The notes beneath the pieces are model-generated. The model made no database searches, was not told the origin of the DNA, and saw only the letters and a list, made by a program, of their open reading frames with translations. From assembly GCA_041658075.1 (NCBI GenBank), contig JBBAAW010000005.1, positions 1 to 48,880 of the forward strand: 48,880 nucleotides of DNA, written 5' to 3'. Below are positions 31,446-39,534 of the stretch, piece by piece. Every line of letters starts with the position of its first letter. Positions within the stretch are counted from its first letter, which is position 1. The translations under genes and the position numbers were made by a program. Origin of the DNA: JBBAAW01 sp041658075. Its GTDB lineage: Bacteria > Patescibacteriota > WWE3 > UBA101185 > UBA10185.

Positions 31446-31991
31446 ATGAAACAAAAAGTTGCACAAATTATAAGTAAAATGTTTATTGTTTATTACAAAA
31501 TGCTGCACGGCAAACACGTTAGTTTTGGCAATGGTCTCTTAATCAACCACAAATTTAAATTAAGAGGACAGGGAAAACTAATCGTCGGTGATGGCTGTAA
31601 TTTATGGGCGCACGAAGAATCAAACAAATTCTTTTTGTATAGCGACAAAGCAGAAAGCAGAATAGGGGAGGGCAGTAGGTTAAATGGTATTACCATTCAC
31701 TGTCTTGAAAAAGTGAGTCTGGGGAACAACTGCCTAGCCGGTAGTTCGATCATTATGGACACGGACTTTCATGAATTTCGCGACCCTTCTCATATCCTTT
31801 ATAACAACCCAAGGAGCAAGCCTGTAACGGTTGGAAACAATGTCTGGCTATGCGGACAGTCCGTTTTGCTAAAGGGAAGTAAAATTGGTGATAATTCAGT
31901 AGTGGGATTTAGAGCGGTGGTCACAAAAAGTTTTCCCAACGATGTTGTTATTGCCGGCAACCCCGCAAGGATCGTAAAATCCAAAAATTAG
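31446..31991 (+). CDS. Hexapeptide-repeat acyltransferase
   Basis: A 181-residue left-handed beta-helix protein. Repeats with the I/V/L-G-x-x pattern run through most of it (LIVGDGCNLW, SRIGEGSRL, VSLGNNCLAGSSIIM, VTVGNNVWLCGQSVLLKGSKIGDNS in pieces). DTDFHEF carries a histidine at the site used by many maltose/galactoside or sugar O-acetyltransferases. The end VIAGNPARIVK is the usual C-terminal signature. It is likely to acylate a surface sugar, but the acceptor is unknown and no glycan cluster is nearby. It stands alone, divergent from truB and 20 bases before thrS. Confidence 0.85.
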   Translation: MKQKVAQIISKMFIVYYKMLHGKHVSFGNGLLINHKFKLRGQGKLIVGDGCNLWAHEESNKFFLYSDKAESRIGEGSRLNGITIHCLEKVSLGNNCLAGSSIIMDTDFHEFRDPSHILYNNPRSKPVTVGNNVWLCGQSVLLKGSKIGDNSVVGFRAVVTKSFPNDVVIAGNPARIVKSKN

Positions 31992-32011
31992 TGTAAAATT
32001 CAAATAGAACT

Positions 32012-33817
32012 ATGTCCAAGATTAAAAATGAATTAAAAAATGACCCACTAATGCCGTTACGGCACAGCGCAGAACATGTTCTACATTGCGTAATGCAACG
32101 GCTTTATCCCGACCTAAAGAAAGTAATGGGTCCGCCTATTGAAGATGGATTCTATTTTGACTTTGATTTAGACTATAAAATTTCACCCGACGACCTACCA
32201 AAAATCGAGGCAGAAATGCAAAAGATGATTGACGCCAACCTTCCGATAGTTAAGAAAGAAGTGAGTGTAGAAAAAGCAAAAAAAGAATTTGGCGACAACT
32301 GGTATAAGCTAGAGAACATTAAAGAAATTGAGTCTCGCGGGGAAAAAGTATCGACATATGTTACGGGGACACCGGAAAGCCCTTATTACGACGTGGACCT
32401 TTGCGCAGGACCCCATGTTGAATCGACCGGGAGAATTAAAGCCTTTAAATTACTTTCCGTTGCTGGAGCTTACTATAAAGGCGATGAAAAAAACAAGATG
32501 CTTCAAAGAATTTACGGAGCGGCCTTTGATTCTAAAGAAGCTTTGGACGCATACCTACACAACTTGGAAGAAGCTAAAAAGCGCGACCACAGAAAACTTG
32601 GGAAGGAACTCGATCTGTTTTCTATTGACGAGTATGTGGGACCGGGTTTGATTCTTTGGCATCCAAAGCTCTCTGTTGTAAGGGAAGAAATAGAACTGTA
32701 TTGGCGACAAGAACACAGAAAACGTGGCTACGAATATGTTTATACGCCACATGTAGGGCTGGCTAGCCTTTGGCAAACATCTGGTCATTTAGACTTTTTT
32801 AAAGAAGGGATGTACCCCCAAATGTCTATGGGCTCAAAATCGGAGGACGAACAAACAACTTATTACGTTAAACCCATGAATTGTCCGTTTCACGTACGTA
32901 TTTATAAATCACGACCAAGAAGCTACAGAGAGTTACCTATCCGATGGTGCGAACTAGGAAGTGTTTATCGATACGAGGAATCGGGGGTTTTGCACGGAAT
33001 GTTAAGGGTTAGAGGTTTCACACAAGATGATGCCCACATAATTTGTCGTGAGGATCAGTTTGTGGAAGAAGTAAACTCTATCCTGGATTTTGGGCTCGAG
33101 ATCAATAGAATCTTAGGTTTTGATAAATTGAATGTCTACCTCTCAATGCGTGACCCCGAAAACAAATCAAAATATGTTGGCGAAGAAAGAGTTTGGCAAT
33201 TAGCAGAAAAAACCTTGGAAGAAATACTTGTAAAACGAAATATAGAGTTTAAGAAAGACGTTGGAGGTGCAAAATTCTACGGACCGGCTATAGATCTTAA
33301 GGCCGTTGATGTGATAGGCAGGGAGTGGCAAGGGACGACTATTCAGCTCGATATGAACCTTCCCGCGCGCTTTGGTATGGCCTATATAGATCAAAACGGA
33401 AAAGAAGTAGCACCGATCATGCTACACAGAACGCTCTTAGGCTCTATGGAGAGGTTTGTTGGTACACTTATTGAACACTTTGGAGGGGCTTTCCCAGTAT
33501 GGCTAGCACCAGTTCAAGTCGCTATAATTCCTATTTCAGAAAAAAATAACGAATATGCCCAAAAAGTGTCGAAAATATTAAAACAGCAAAACATCCGCGT
33601 GGAGGTAGATGAAAGGGACGAGATGATGCAGGCAAAAATTCGCGACGCGCAAATGAAGAAAGTGCCTTATATGCTGGTGGTGGGCGCTAAAGAAGAATCG
33701 GAAGGGGCAGTTAATGTACGACTTAGAGACGGAAAAACACTGGGAATGATAAAAACAGAGGAGTTTACCCAAAGAGTCGCCCAGAAATATTTGACCAAAG
33801 GGCTGGATTTGTGGTAA
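32012..33817 (+). CDS. thrS: Threonine--tRNA ligase (no TGS domain)
   Basis: A class II synthetase of 601 residues. The editing domain is present (HSAEHVLH, later DLCAGPHV with zinc-like Cys/His). The catalytic core has MNCPFHV, RELPIRWCELGSVYRYEESG (in parts), the motif-2 region LHGMLRVRGFTQDDAHI, and motif 3 LHRTLLGSMERF. The anticodon domain is at the C-terminus (VWLAPVQVAIIPIS). The N-terminal TGS domain, about 60 residues in most bacteria, is missing: the protein begins at the editing domain. Extended TAAAAT (31994-31999) lies 12 bases before the ATG. It heads a thrS-infC-rpmI-rplT unit, the usual order. Confidence 0.96.
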   Translation: MSKIKNELKNDPLMPLRHSAEHVLHCVMQRLYPDLKKVMGPPIEDGFYFDFDLDYKISPDDLPKIEAEMQKMIDANLPIVKKEVSVEKAKKEFGDNWYKLENIKEIESRGEKVSTYVTGTPESPYYDVDLCAGPHVESTGRIKAFKLLSVAGAYYKGDEKNKMLQRIYGAAFDSKEALDAYLHNLEEAKKRDHRKLGKELDLFSIDEYVGPGLILWHPKLSVVREEIELYWRQEHRKRGYEYVYTPHVGLASLWQTSGHLDFFKEGMYPQMSMGSKSEDEQTTYYVKPMNCPFHVRIYKSRPRSYRELPIRWCELGSVYRYEESGVLHGMLRVRGFTQDDAHIICREDQFVEEVNSILDFGLEINRILGFDKLNVYLSMRDPENKSKYVGEERVWQLAEKTLEEILVKRNIEFKKDVGGAKFYGPAIDLKAVDVIGREWQGTTIQLDMNLPARFGMAYIDQNGKEVAPIMLHRTLLGSMERFVGTLIEHFGGAFPVWLAPVQVAIIPISEKNNEYAQKVSKILKQQNIRVEVDERDEMMQAKIRDAQMKKVPYMLVVGAKEESEGAVNVRLRDGKTLGMIKTEEFTQRVAQKYLTKGLDLW

Positions 33818-33827
33818 CCTGCGCTCT

Positions 33828-34334
33828 ATAGAGAGAAATTACCAAATTAATCATAGAATAAGATGTCCGCAATTAAGGGTCATCTTAGCAACGGGGGAAA
33901 ATCTTGGGGTAATGGAAACTCGGCAAGCTTTGCAGTTAGCACAGGAAAAAGAGCTGGATGTGGTAGTAATTACAGAAAGCGCTAATCCACCGGTGGCAAA
34001 AATTATTGACTTTAACAAATTTTTGTATTCGGAACGCAAAAAAGCGAGCGAGGCTAAAGGAAAGTCAAAACAGACCGAACTTAAAGAGTTAAGGCTAAGC
34101 ACGACCATAAGCGCCGGTGATGTGCAACAAAGAATAAACAGAGCGGTGGGGTTTATAGAAGCAGGAAATGTGGTTAAAGTGAGCTTGATGATGAAAGGTC
34201 GTCAAGCAATGTTTCCAAAGGTAGCAGAGGAAAAGATTAAGGACTTTGTGGTTCAAATGGCGCCTTTTGCCAAAGTGGAGTCGGAACCAAAAAGGATGGG
34301 AAATACAATTTCGGTAATTTTTGTTAAGAAATGA
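33828..34334 (+). CDS. infC: Translation initiation factor IF-3 with a likely non-AUG start
   Basis: IF-3 binds the 30S subunit and rejects wrong start codons. The family N-terminus is clear upstream of the first ATG (33912): ERNYQINHRIRCPQLRVI and LATGENLGVMETR read in frame from 33831. The first ATG would delete this conserved part. No ATG or GTG lies in between; ATA at 33828 (or CTG at 33819) is the likely start. An IF-3 gene using a rare start codon is known in bacteria (AUU in E. coli), where IF-3 thus represses its own translation. The C-terminal domain (VKVSLMMKGRQAMFPK) is normal. From ATA it has about 168 residues. Confidence 0.88.
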   Translation: MERNYQINHRIRCPQLRVILATGENLGVMETRQALQLAQEKELDVVVITESANPPVAKIIDFNKFLYSERKKASEAKGKSKQTELKELRLSTTISAGDVQQRINRAVGFIEAGNVVKVSLMMKGRQAMFPKVAEEKIKDFVVQMAPFAKVESEPKRMGNTISVIFVKK

Positions 34335-34341
34335 CGATGTT

Positions 34342-34554
34342 ATGCCTAAACTAAAAACAAGAAAAACATTATTAAGAAGAATTAAAATTAGTAAGAACGG
34401 TGTTGTGCGAACAGGTAAGGTTGGACTGAAACATTTAAAGGTTAATAAGGGGGTAGGTCAAAAACAAAGGCATCGTGCGGGAAGCCAGTTAAAGAGTAAA
34501 AAAATTAAAGGCAGATTTAAAAAAATGCTTGGAAAGTACGGTAAAAACATATGA
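34342..34554 (+). CDS. rpmI: Ribosomal protein bL35
   Basis: A 70-residue basic protein with the family start MPKLKTRKTLLRRIKI and the later HRAGSQLKSKKIKGRFKKM. I chose ATG 34342, eight bases after the infC stop, rather than the upstream in-frame codon 34321 inside infC. It overlaps rplT by four bases. Confidence 0.94.
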   Translation: MPKLKTRKTLLRRIKISKNGVVRTGKVGLKHLKVNKGVGQKQRHRAGSQLKSKKIKGRFKKMLGKYGKNI

Positions 34555-34904
34555 GAATTAAAGGCGGACCGCGAGGTCACAGAAGAAAAGTAAAGTTGTT
34601 AGGTTTGGCGCGAGGTTATAGAGGTGCACGTAGCAAACTTCTTAAAAAGGCCAACGAAGCTGTTGTTAGATCCGGAGAGCATGCCTTTGGCGGTAGAAAA
34701 ATAAGACGACGCGATTTTAGACGACTTTGGATTGCCAGACTTAACGGAGCTTTATCCGCCGAAAAAATAATGTACAGCAGGTTTATTGCCGGACTTAAAA
34801 AATCTGGCGTAATATTGGATAGGAAATCACTCTCAGAGCTAGCCTACTCAGATATGGATGGGTTTAAAACGGTTTTGGATGTTGTAAAGCCCCACTTAAA
34901 TTAA
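34551..34904 (+). CDS. rplT: Ribosomal protein bL20
   Basis: A 117-residue protein essential for early 50S assembly. KVKLLGLARGYRGARSKLLK, then RRRDFRRLWIARLNGAL and the C-terminal YSRFIAGLKKSGVILDRK match the family. It is last in the thrS-infC-rpmI-rplT order and overlaps rpmI by four bases (ATGA). Confidence 0.97.
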   Translation: MRIKGGPRGHRRKVKLLGLARGYRGARSKLLKKANEAVVRSGEHAFGGRKIRRRDFRRLWIARLNGALSAEKIMYSRFIAGLKKSGVILDRKSLSELAYSDMDGFKTVLDVVKPHLN

Positions 34905-34909
34905 AATAA

Positions 34910-35404
34910 ATGCAGAAACCCATTTACGCCTTTATCGACAGTCAAAACCTTAATCTTGGGGTTAGATCGCAGGGATGGGTACTGGACTTTAGGAAATTCA
35001 GAATTCACCTCAAAGACAAATACGGTGTGCAAAAAGCTTTTCTGTTTATAGGGTATATTCCAGACAAACAGCCTTTATATGATTATTTAAAAAGTAGCGG
35101 ATTTACTTTGATTTTCAAACCCACTGTTGAGAAAACCGTCATCGGGGAAGTAACCACTAAAGGAAATGTGGATGCTGAGCTCGTGCTGTACTGTATGATC
35201 GAAATTCCAAACTACAGCAAGGCCGTTATAGTATCAGGAGACGGGGATTTTTACTGCCTTGTAGAGTATCTACAAAAGAAAAACAGGTTACTTAAGATCA
35301 TAACTCCTAATCAAAAGTACTCCTCGTTATTAAGAAAATACAGCTCTTATATATCAGTAATCAGTCTCTTCAGGAAAATGGTAGAGGATAAAAAGAAAAA
35401 ATAA
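34910..35404 (+). CDS. NYN-domain (LabA/DUF88-like) putative RNase
   Basis: A 164-residue PIN-like fold. The start YAFIDSQNLNLG carries the first conserved Asp and Asn, VDAELVLYCMIE the second Asp, and KAVIVSGDGDFYCLVEYL the SGDGDF motif that ends the metal site. Such domains cut RNA with bound metal ions. It follows rplT after five bases, so it is probably in the ribosomal protein transcript. The C-terminus is lysine-rich. An RNA-processing role is likely by family, the target unknown. Confidence 0.88.
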   Translation: MQKPIYAFIDSQNLNLGVRSQGWVLDFRKFRIHLKDKYGVQKAFLFIGYIPDKQPLYDYLKSSGFTLIFKPTVEKTVIGEVTTKGNVDAELVLYCMIEIPNYSKAVIVSGDGDFYCLVEYLQKKNRLLKIITPNQKYSSLLRKYSSYISVISLFRKMVEDKKKK

Positions 35405-35405
35405 C

Positions 35406-35447
35406 GAGAGGCATTCCCGCGGAACGAAACCCTTTGGTAGTCCTCTC
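35406..35447 (+). terminator. Possible hairpin after the ribosomal operon
   Basis: GAGAGG (35406-35411) pairs with CCTCTC (35442-35447) around a 30-base loop. No T-run follows, so it is a weak candidate terminator before the pheS promoter. Confidence 0.4.
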
Positions 35448-35468
35448 ATGGTGATGTGTTAATTATAG

Positions 35469-35474
35469 TATAAT
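35469..35474 (+). promoter_or_regulatory. -10 box of pheST
   Basis: A perfect TATAAT nine bases before the pheS ATG (35484). No Shine-Dalgarno sequence lies in between. Confidence 0.6.
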
Positions 35475-35483
35475 CGAGAAAGT

Positions 35484-36482
35484 ATGTCAAACATAGATTT
35501 AGCGGAGCAATTTAGTGTCGACTTGGAAGAAGCGGTAAAAACAGGAGCTTTTGACGAGCTTTACCTTAAATATCTTTCCAAAACCCACGGACTGGTAACT
35601 CAAAAAATGAAGGAGCTTCCAACTTTTTCACCCGATGAAAAAAAGGAGTTGGGACCGAAGTTAAACGAGCTTAAAAAGTACATTGAAGAAAGCATTGAGA
35701 AGGGTCGACAAAATTATCAGCAAGTGCAAATTTTGGACGCGGACATTGATTTAACGATTCCGTACCCATCGGTCAACACGGGGTACTTGCATCCAACAAC
35801 ACAGATAATAAGGCAGATGAACGACTTTTTTAGATATTACGGCTTTTCTATTGGCGAAGGGCCGGAAATTGAAACCGCCGAATACAATTTTAGGCGACTT
35901 AACTTACCGGAAGGGCACCCCGCCACAGATTTACAAGACACTTTATTTGTTAACGAACCGGATATTTTACTTCGGACGCACACATCTTCCATAGAGTCAC
36001 GGGTTTTGGAAAACTATAAGCCCCCCATTAGAGTTGTAGTTCCCGGCAAGTGCTACAGAAACGAAACGGCCAATCTCACAAACTCGTCTTTCTTCCATCA
36101 ATATCAGGGTTTTGTGGTCGACAAAGGAATAACCATTCAAAATCTAAAATGGATTATGGAGAAGTTCCATCAGTATCTATTTGAGGATGTTAGTATAGAG
36201 CTTAGATTTAGATACAAGTACTATCCGGAAGTTTCTCCGGGGATGGGCGTGGATGTTAAATGCCGATTCTGCAGTGGTTTAGGTTGCGCCGTATGTAAAC
36301 AAAGAGGGTGGATGGAGGTTTTAGGATGTGGGATGATCCATTACAATACCTTAAAAACGAGCGGGATTGATCCGGAAGTTTACACAGGCTTTGCTTGGGG
36401 CATGGGCTTGGATCGCCTAGTGATGGCAAAATTTGGCATTAGCGACATTAGAAAATTATATGGGGGCTTAGCGTACCTATGA
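35484..36482 (+). CDS. pheS: Phenylalanine--tRNA ligase alpha subunit
   Basis: The catalytic class II subunit, 332 residues. After an N-terminal coiled coil come GYLHPTTQIIRQMNDFF, GEGPEIETAEYNF, motif 2 GKCYRNETANLTNSSFFHQ and the C-terminal GFAWGMGLDRLVMAKFGI (motif 3). A CRFCSGLGCAVCKQRGW zinc-finger-like insert (four cysteines, about residue 265) is unusual relative to E. coli but present in many CPR-type and some other PheS. The stop overlaps pheT (ATGA). Confidence 0.96.
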   Translation: MSNIDLAEQFSVDLEEAVKTGAFDELYLKYLSKTHGLVTQKMKELPTFSPDEKKELGPKLNELKKYIEESIEKGRQNYQQVQILDADIDLTIPYPSVNTGYLHPTTQIIRQMNDFFRYYGFSIGEGPEIETAEYNFRRLNLPEGHPATDLQDTLFVNEPDILLRTHTSSIESRVLENYKPPIRVVVPGKCYRNETANLTNSSFFHQYQGFVVDKGITIQNLKWIMEKFHQYLFEDVSIELRFRYKYYPEVSPGMGVDVKCRFCSGLGCAVCKQRGWMEVLGCGMIHYNTLKTSGIDPEVYTGFAWGMGLDRLVMAKFGISDIRKLYGGLAYL

Positions 36483-38440
36483 GAATTCCTTTGGGTTGGC
36501 TAAAAGAATATGTGAGTCTTGATAATTTGTCGATAAAAGAGATTGGCGATGCCTTTACACAAATTGGTTTAATGACCGACAAACCCTTTGACGGTAAGGT
36601 TTTTGATCTTGAACATCGTTTTGATAGGTCTGATTGGCTTTCCATTTTAGGTTGCGCACGGGATTTGGCAGCCTATCTTAAAGTCGACTTAAAACTACCG
36701 CCAATTTACACTAAGGAAGGTAAGAAACCGCAGGCTAACCAAATCGTAGATATTAAAGTTGAGTGTCCCGATGTAGTAAATCGTTTTAATACACGAGTTT
36801 TTAGAAACATTAAGGTGAAAACATCGCCGGAATGGTTAAGAAACAGATTAGAAGAATACGGAATTCCATCCATTAACAATATCGTAGACATAACTAATTA
36901 TGTAATGGTGGAACTCGGTCAACCCATGCACGCCCAGGATTTAGCAAAATTTAGGAAAAATTCTTCAGGAGACAAAGAGATAGTAATAAGAAAAGCCCAT
37001 AATGAGGAAACATTGTGTACATTTCTTGGAGACGAGATAACTTTGTACCCAGAAGCTTTTGTTCTCACTCAAGATGGGGTAGTAACTGTACTCGGAGGGA
37101 TTGTAGGAGGTAAAGAAACCGGAGTGGATGAAAAGACTACAGATATAATTTTAGATGCAGGAAACTACAACCAAAATATTATTAGAAAAGTTTCTAGAAA
37201 GTTAAAAATACAGAACGAAACGGTTCTAAGATACGATAAGTTCTTACACCCCAATCTTACACAGTACGCCATAGAAAGGGCTACTTATCTTATACTGGAA
37301 CTGACAGGAGGGGATTACTATCAAAATATCGATTGGAACCCAAAGGAATATAAACCAAAAGAGATGAGTCTGAGAAAATCCCGTGTGCTTAAACTGGCGG
37401 ACTTTAATGTATCGGACGAGAATGTTGCCGATATATTAACCAGACTGGGTTATCGGATCGTGAGCCAAGATACAGAAGGTTTTAAGGTCGTCGTACCGTA
37501 TTTTAGAACGGATGTTGAGGTGGAGGACGATATTATATCGGATATTTTGAGAATAAACGGTTATGCAAAAATCCCCTCGGCGCAAATTCAAAGCGCCCCG
37601 CCAAAAGATATTACACCGGAAATTTATAAATTTGAGGAAACTCTGCGTGACGCCTTAGTACAGCTCGGGGCTCATGAACACATCACAGATCCATTGGTTT
37701 CCCGTAACGAGAAGTCCGAGGGAAATCAGATTGTGCTTGAGAACTCGCAGAATTCACAAAAAAATGCGTTGAGAACACAAATCGCCCAAACCCTAAAAGA
37801 AATAATGCCAAATTACACCAAGAATCAAATTAACTCCGGATTACTTTTCGAAGTCGGCAAAGTTTATACGCAAAAAGGTGATAAAAAAGATTATAAAACT
37901 TACACAGAAACGCGAGTTTTGGAATGCTTATTGTTTGACAAAGATAAAAGTCCTAAAGAATTGCATAAAAAAACCTCCTCGCTTTTAAATACCTTATTTA
38001 AAAACATCGGAATGAACAACCTCTCCTACAAAAACTCCGATAATGCCCAAGAAGCTACTCTTTTAAAGGGTGACAGAGTTATGGGAACGATTCGGTATAA
38101 TGGTTTTACTTTATTTACTGAGAAGTTACTAGCAGAGCAAAAACATGTGGACCGAGTAGTTTCCGATATTCAAAGCCCAAACTCCATAGAAACCTCCTTA
38201 GTCATTCCAAAAAGCTTGCCTGTAGGTAATATTATAGACGCTGTAAAATCCGCAAGCCCCGATGTGATTAAAGTGGAATTTTTGGAGGAATATACAGGAA
38301 AGGAACTTGGCGACAATAAAAGGTCTGTACTTATCAAGACACATTTTAAACCTGAAGTTAAATCAGAGACGGCTTTAGAAATAATCGACACCGCTATTTT
38401 TAAGTTAAAGAAAACCTCCGACGTTAGTATCCGAGAGTAG
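36479..38440 (+). CDS. pheT: Phenylalanine--tRNA ligase beta subunit, without OB/EMAP domain
   Basis: 653 residues against about 790-800 in most bacteria. The beginning WLKEYVSLDNLSIKEI is normal, then the sequence goes directly from FDGKVFDLEHRFDRSDWLSI into the core, so the EMAP-type tRNA-binding domain (about residues 40-150 in the family) is missing. The B3/B4 editing module (VVNRFNTRVFRNI) and the class II-like core (YEFEETL-type region) follow. The C-terminal anticodon-binding ferredoxin-like domain (VDRVVSDIQ... to the end) is present. It overlaps pheS by four bases. Confidence 0.95.
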   Translation: MRIPLGWLKEYVSLDNLSIKEIGDAFTQIGLMTDKPFDGKVFDLEHRFDRSDWLSILGCARDLAAYLKVDLKLPPIYTKEGKKPQANQIVDIKVECPDVVNRFNTRVFRNIKVKTSPEWLRNRLEEYGIPSINNIVDITNYVMVELGQPMHAQDLAKFRKNSSGDKEIVIRKAHNEETLCTFLGDEITLYPEAFVLTQDGVVTVLGGIVGGKETGVDEKTTDIILDAGNYNQNIIRKVSRKLKIQNETVLRYDKFLHPNLTQYAIERATYLILELTGGDYYQNIDWNPKEYKPKEMSLRKSRVLKLADFNVSDENVADILTRLGYRIVSQDTEGFKVVVPYFRTDVEVEDDIISDILRINGYAKIPSAQIQSAPPKDITPEIYKFEETLRDALVQLGAHEHITDPLVSRNEKSEGNQIVLENSQNSQKNALRTQIAQTLKEIMPNYTKNQINSGLLFEVGKVYTQKGDKKDYKTYTETRVLECLLFDKDKSPKELHKKTSSLLNTLFKNIGMNNLSYKNSDNAQEATLLKGDRVMGTIRYNGFTLFTEKLLAEQKHVDRVVSDIQSPNSIETSLVIPKSLPVGNIIDAVKSASPDVIKVEFLEEYTGKELGDNKRSVLIKTHFKPEVKSETALEIIDTAIFKLKKTSDVSIRE

Positions 38441-38515
38441 CAAAATAGAAAACAACAAAGGCGACCATCCAAAGCCCCACAGATTCGTGAGACCTCAAAT
38501 GGCCGCTTTCCTACG

Positions 38516-38540
38516 GGCTCAGCCTGATTTCTGCCGAGCC
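38516..38540 (-). terminator. Hairpin after pyrF
   Basis: GGCTCAGC and the following GCCGAGCC (38516-38540) form an eight-pair stem with one mismatch and a short loop. It lies just beyond the pyrF stop on the same strand. The region 38441-38553 holds nothing else that I can see. Confidence 0.5.
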
Positions 38541-38553
38541 GACAGGCCTTTCC

Positions 38554-39423
38554 CTATCTAAACCGATTGATGAGATCATGGAGCCTTTGCGTCTCGCGCC
38601 GGGCGGCTTCTGCAAAATCCGCACCCTTCAAAGCAAAAATGATGCCCCGTGACGAATTGACAACCATGCCTCTTCCTCGGCTGTCCTTACCCGCAGACAC
38701 AACCTGCTCCACCTGCTTCTCAAGTGGTACATCCTTCTGCTGAAAGCCAACACCCGGCATCAGGATCGGCATATCGCCAACGAGGCCGCGAACTTCGCTG
38801 AGCTCGTCGGGGTACATAGCGCCCACAACGAGGCCACAGTTGTTATTCTTGTTCCATTCACTTGCGACACGACGGGCGACAAAACGATACAGTGGTTCAT
38901 CGTTCTTCAAGATCAAACGCTGGAACTCTCCCGCACCCGAATTGGACGTAAGACAGAGTACAAAGATACCCTTCTCTGTACACGCGAGGAACTTCTGAAG
39001 TGATTCCGCTCCGAGATACGGGTGAACCGTAATCCCATCCGCCTCTAGGTAGTCAAACGCTGCCGCCACATAACCCAAGTTGGTGTTATCGATGTCCCCA
39101 CGCTTGGCGTCAAGAATCACCGGAACATCAGGTGCAATGGCGTGAATATCTGCGATGGTCTGTTGCAATGCCATCATACCTTCGGGACCGTACGCCTCGT
39201 AGAAAGCGACATTCGGCTTGTAGGCACAAACCAAGTCGTGCGTGACCTCAACAATTGCCCGATTGAAAGCGACAATAGTGTTGGCTGGGTCGACGCCGAC
39301 TCCAACTCCAGGCCTGTGTGCAGCCTCAGGAATCTTTGTGAACTCACTGTCGAGACCCACGCAGACAAATTTTCCCTCAGCCCACCGTTCTTCCAGAAGC
39401 TCACGAAAGTTTCGTCTGTCCAT
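38554..39423 (-). CDS. pyrF: Orotidine 5'-phosphate decarboxylase (GC-richer module)
   Basis: Makes UMP from OMP in pyrimidine synthesis. The catalytic segment VILDAKRGDIDNTN carries the Lys and Asp residues. Opening VCVGLDSEFTKIP, the phosphate-binding end MLMPGVGFQQKDV-like (MPGVGFQQ) and NSSRGIIFA are in place, matching the longer, type-2 OMP decarboxylases (about 270-290 residues). ATG 39423 has a GGA-rich Shine-Dalgarno (AAAGGACAGCGGAA) upstream. The longer frame to 39468 reads through the leader. GC content and codon choice are well above neighbours, and no other pyrimidine gene is present, so lateral gain is likely. Leader and hairpin resemble the RiPP locus. Confidence 0.9.
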   Translation of the reverse strand: MDRRNFRELLEERWAEGKFVCVGLDSEFTKIPEAAHRPGVGVGVDPANTIVAFNRAIVEVTHDLVCAYKPNVAFYEAYGPEGMMALQQTIADIHAIAPDVPVILDAKRGDIDNTNLGYVAAAFDYLEADGITVHPYLGAESLQKFLACTEKGIFVLCLTSNSGAGEFQRLILKNDEPLYRFVARRVASEWNKNNNCGLVVGAMYPDELSEVRGLVGDMPILMPGVGFQQKDVPLEKQVEQVVSAGKDSRGRGMVVNSSRGIIFALKGADFAEAARRETQRLHDLINRFR

Positions 39424-39448
39424 TTCCGCTGTCCTTTCTGTGTGTAGA

Positions 39449-39458
39449 TTTTCAAGGT
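39449..39458 (-). promoter_or_regulatory. Leader motif shared with the RiPP locus
   Basis: ACCTTGAAAA on the minus strand, 26 bases before the pyrF ATG. The same ten bases stand 23 bases before the radical SAM ATG. A looser form (ACCTTAGTGAAAA) precedes the gene at 48104. Function unknown. Confidence 0.4.
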
Positions 39459-39534
39459 ACCAAGACACAAGACAAGATTCAATACAGCCTCCCTTAGCAC
39501 AAGTTACAATAAATATAGGAATTTAGCAAGTAGA

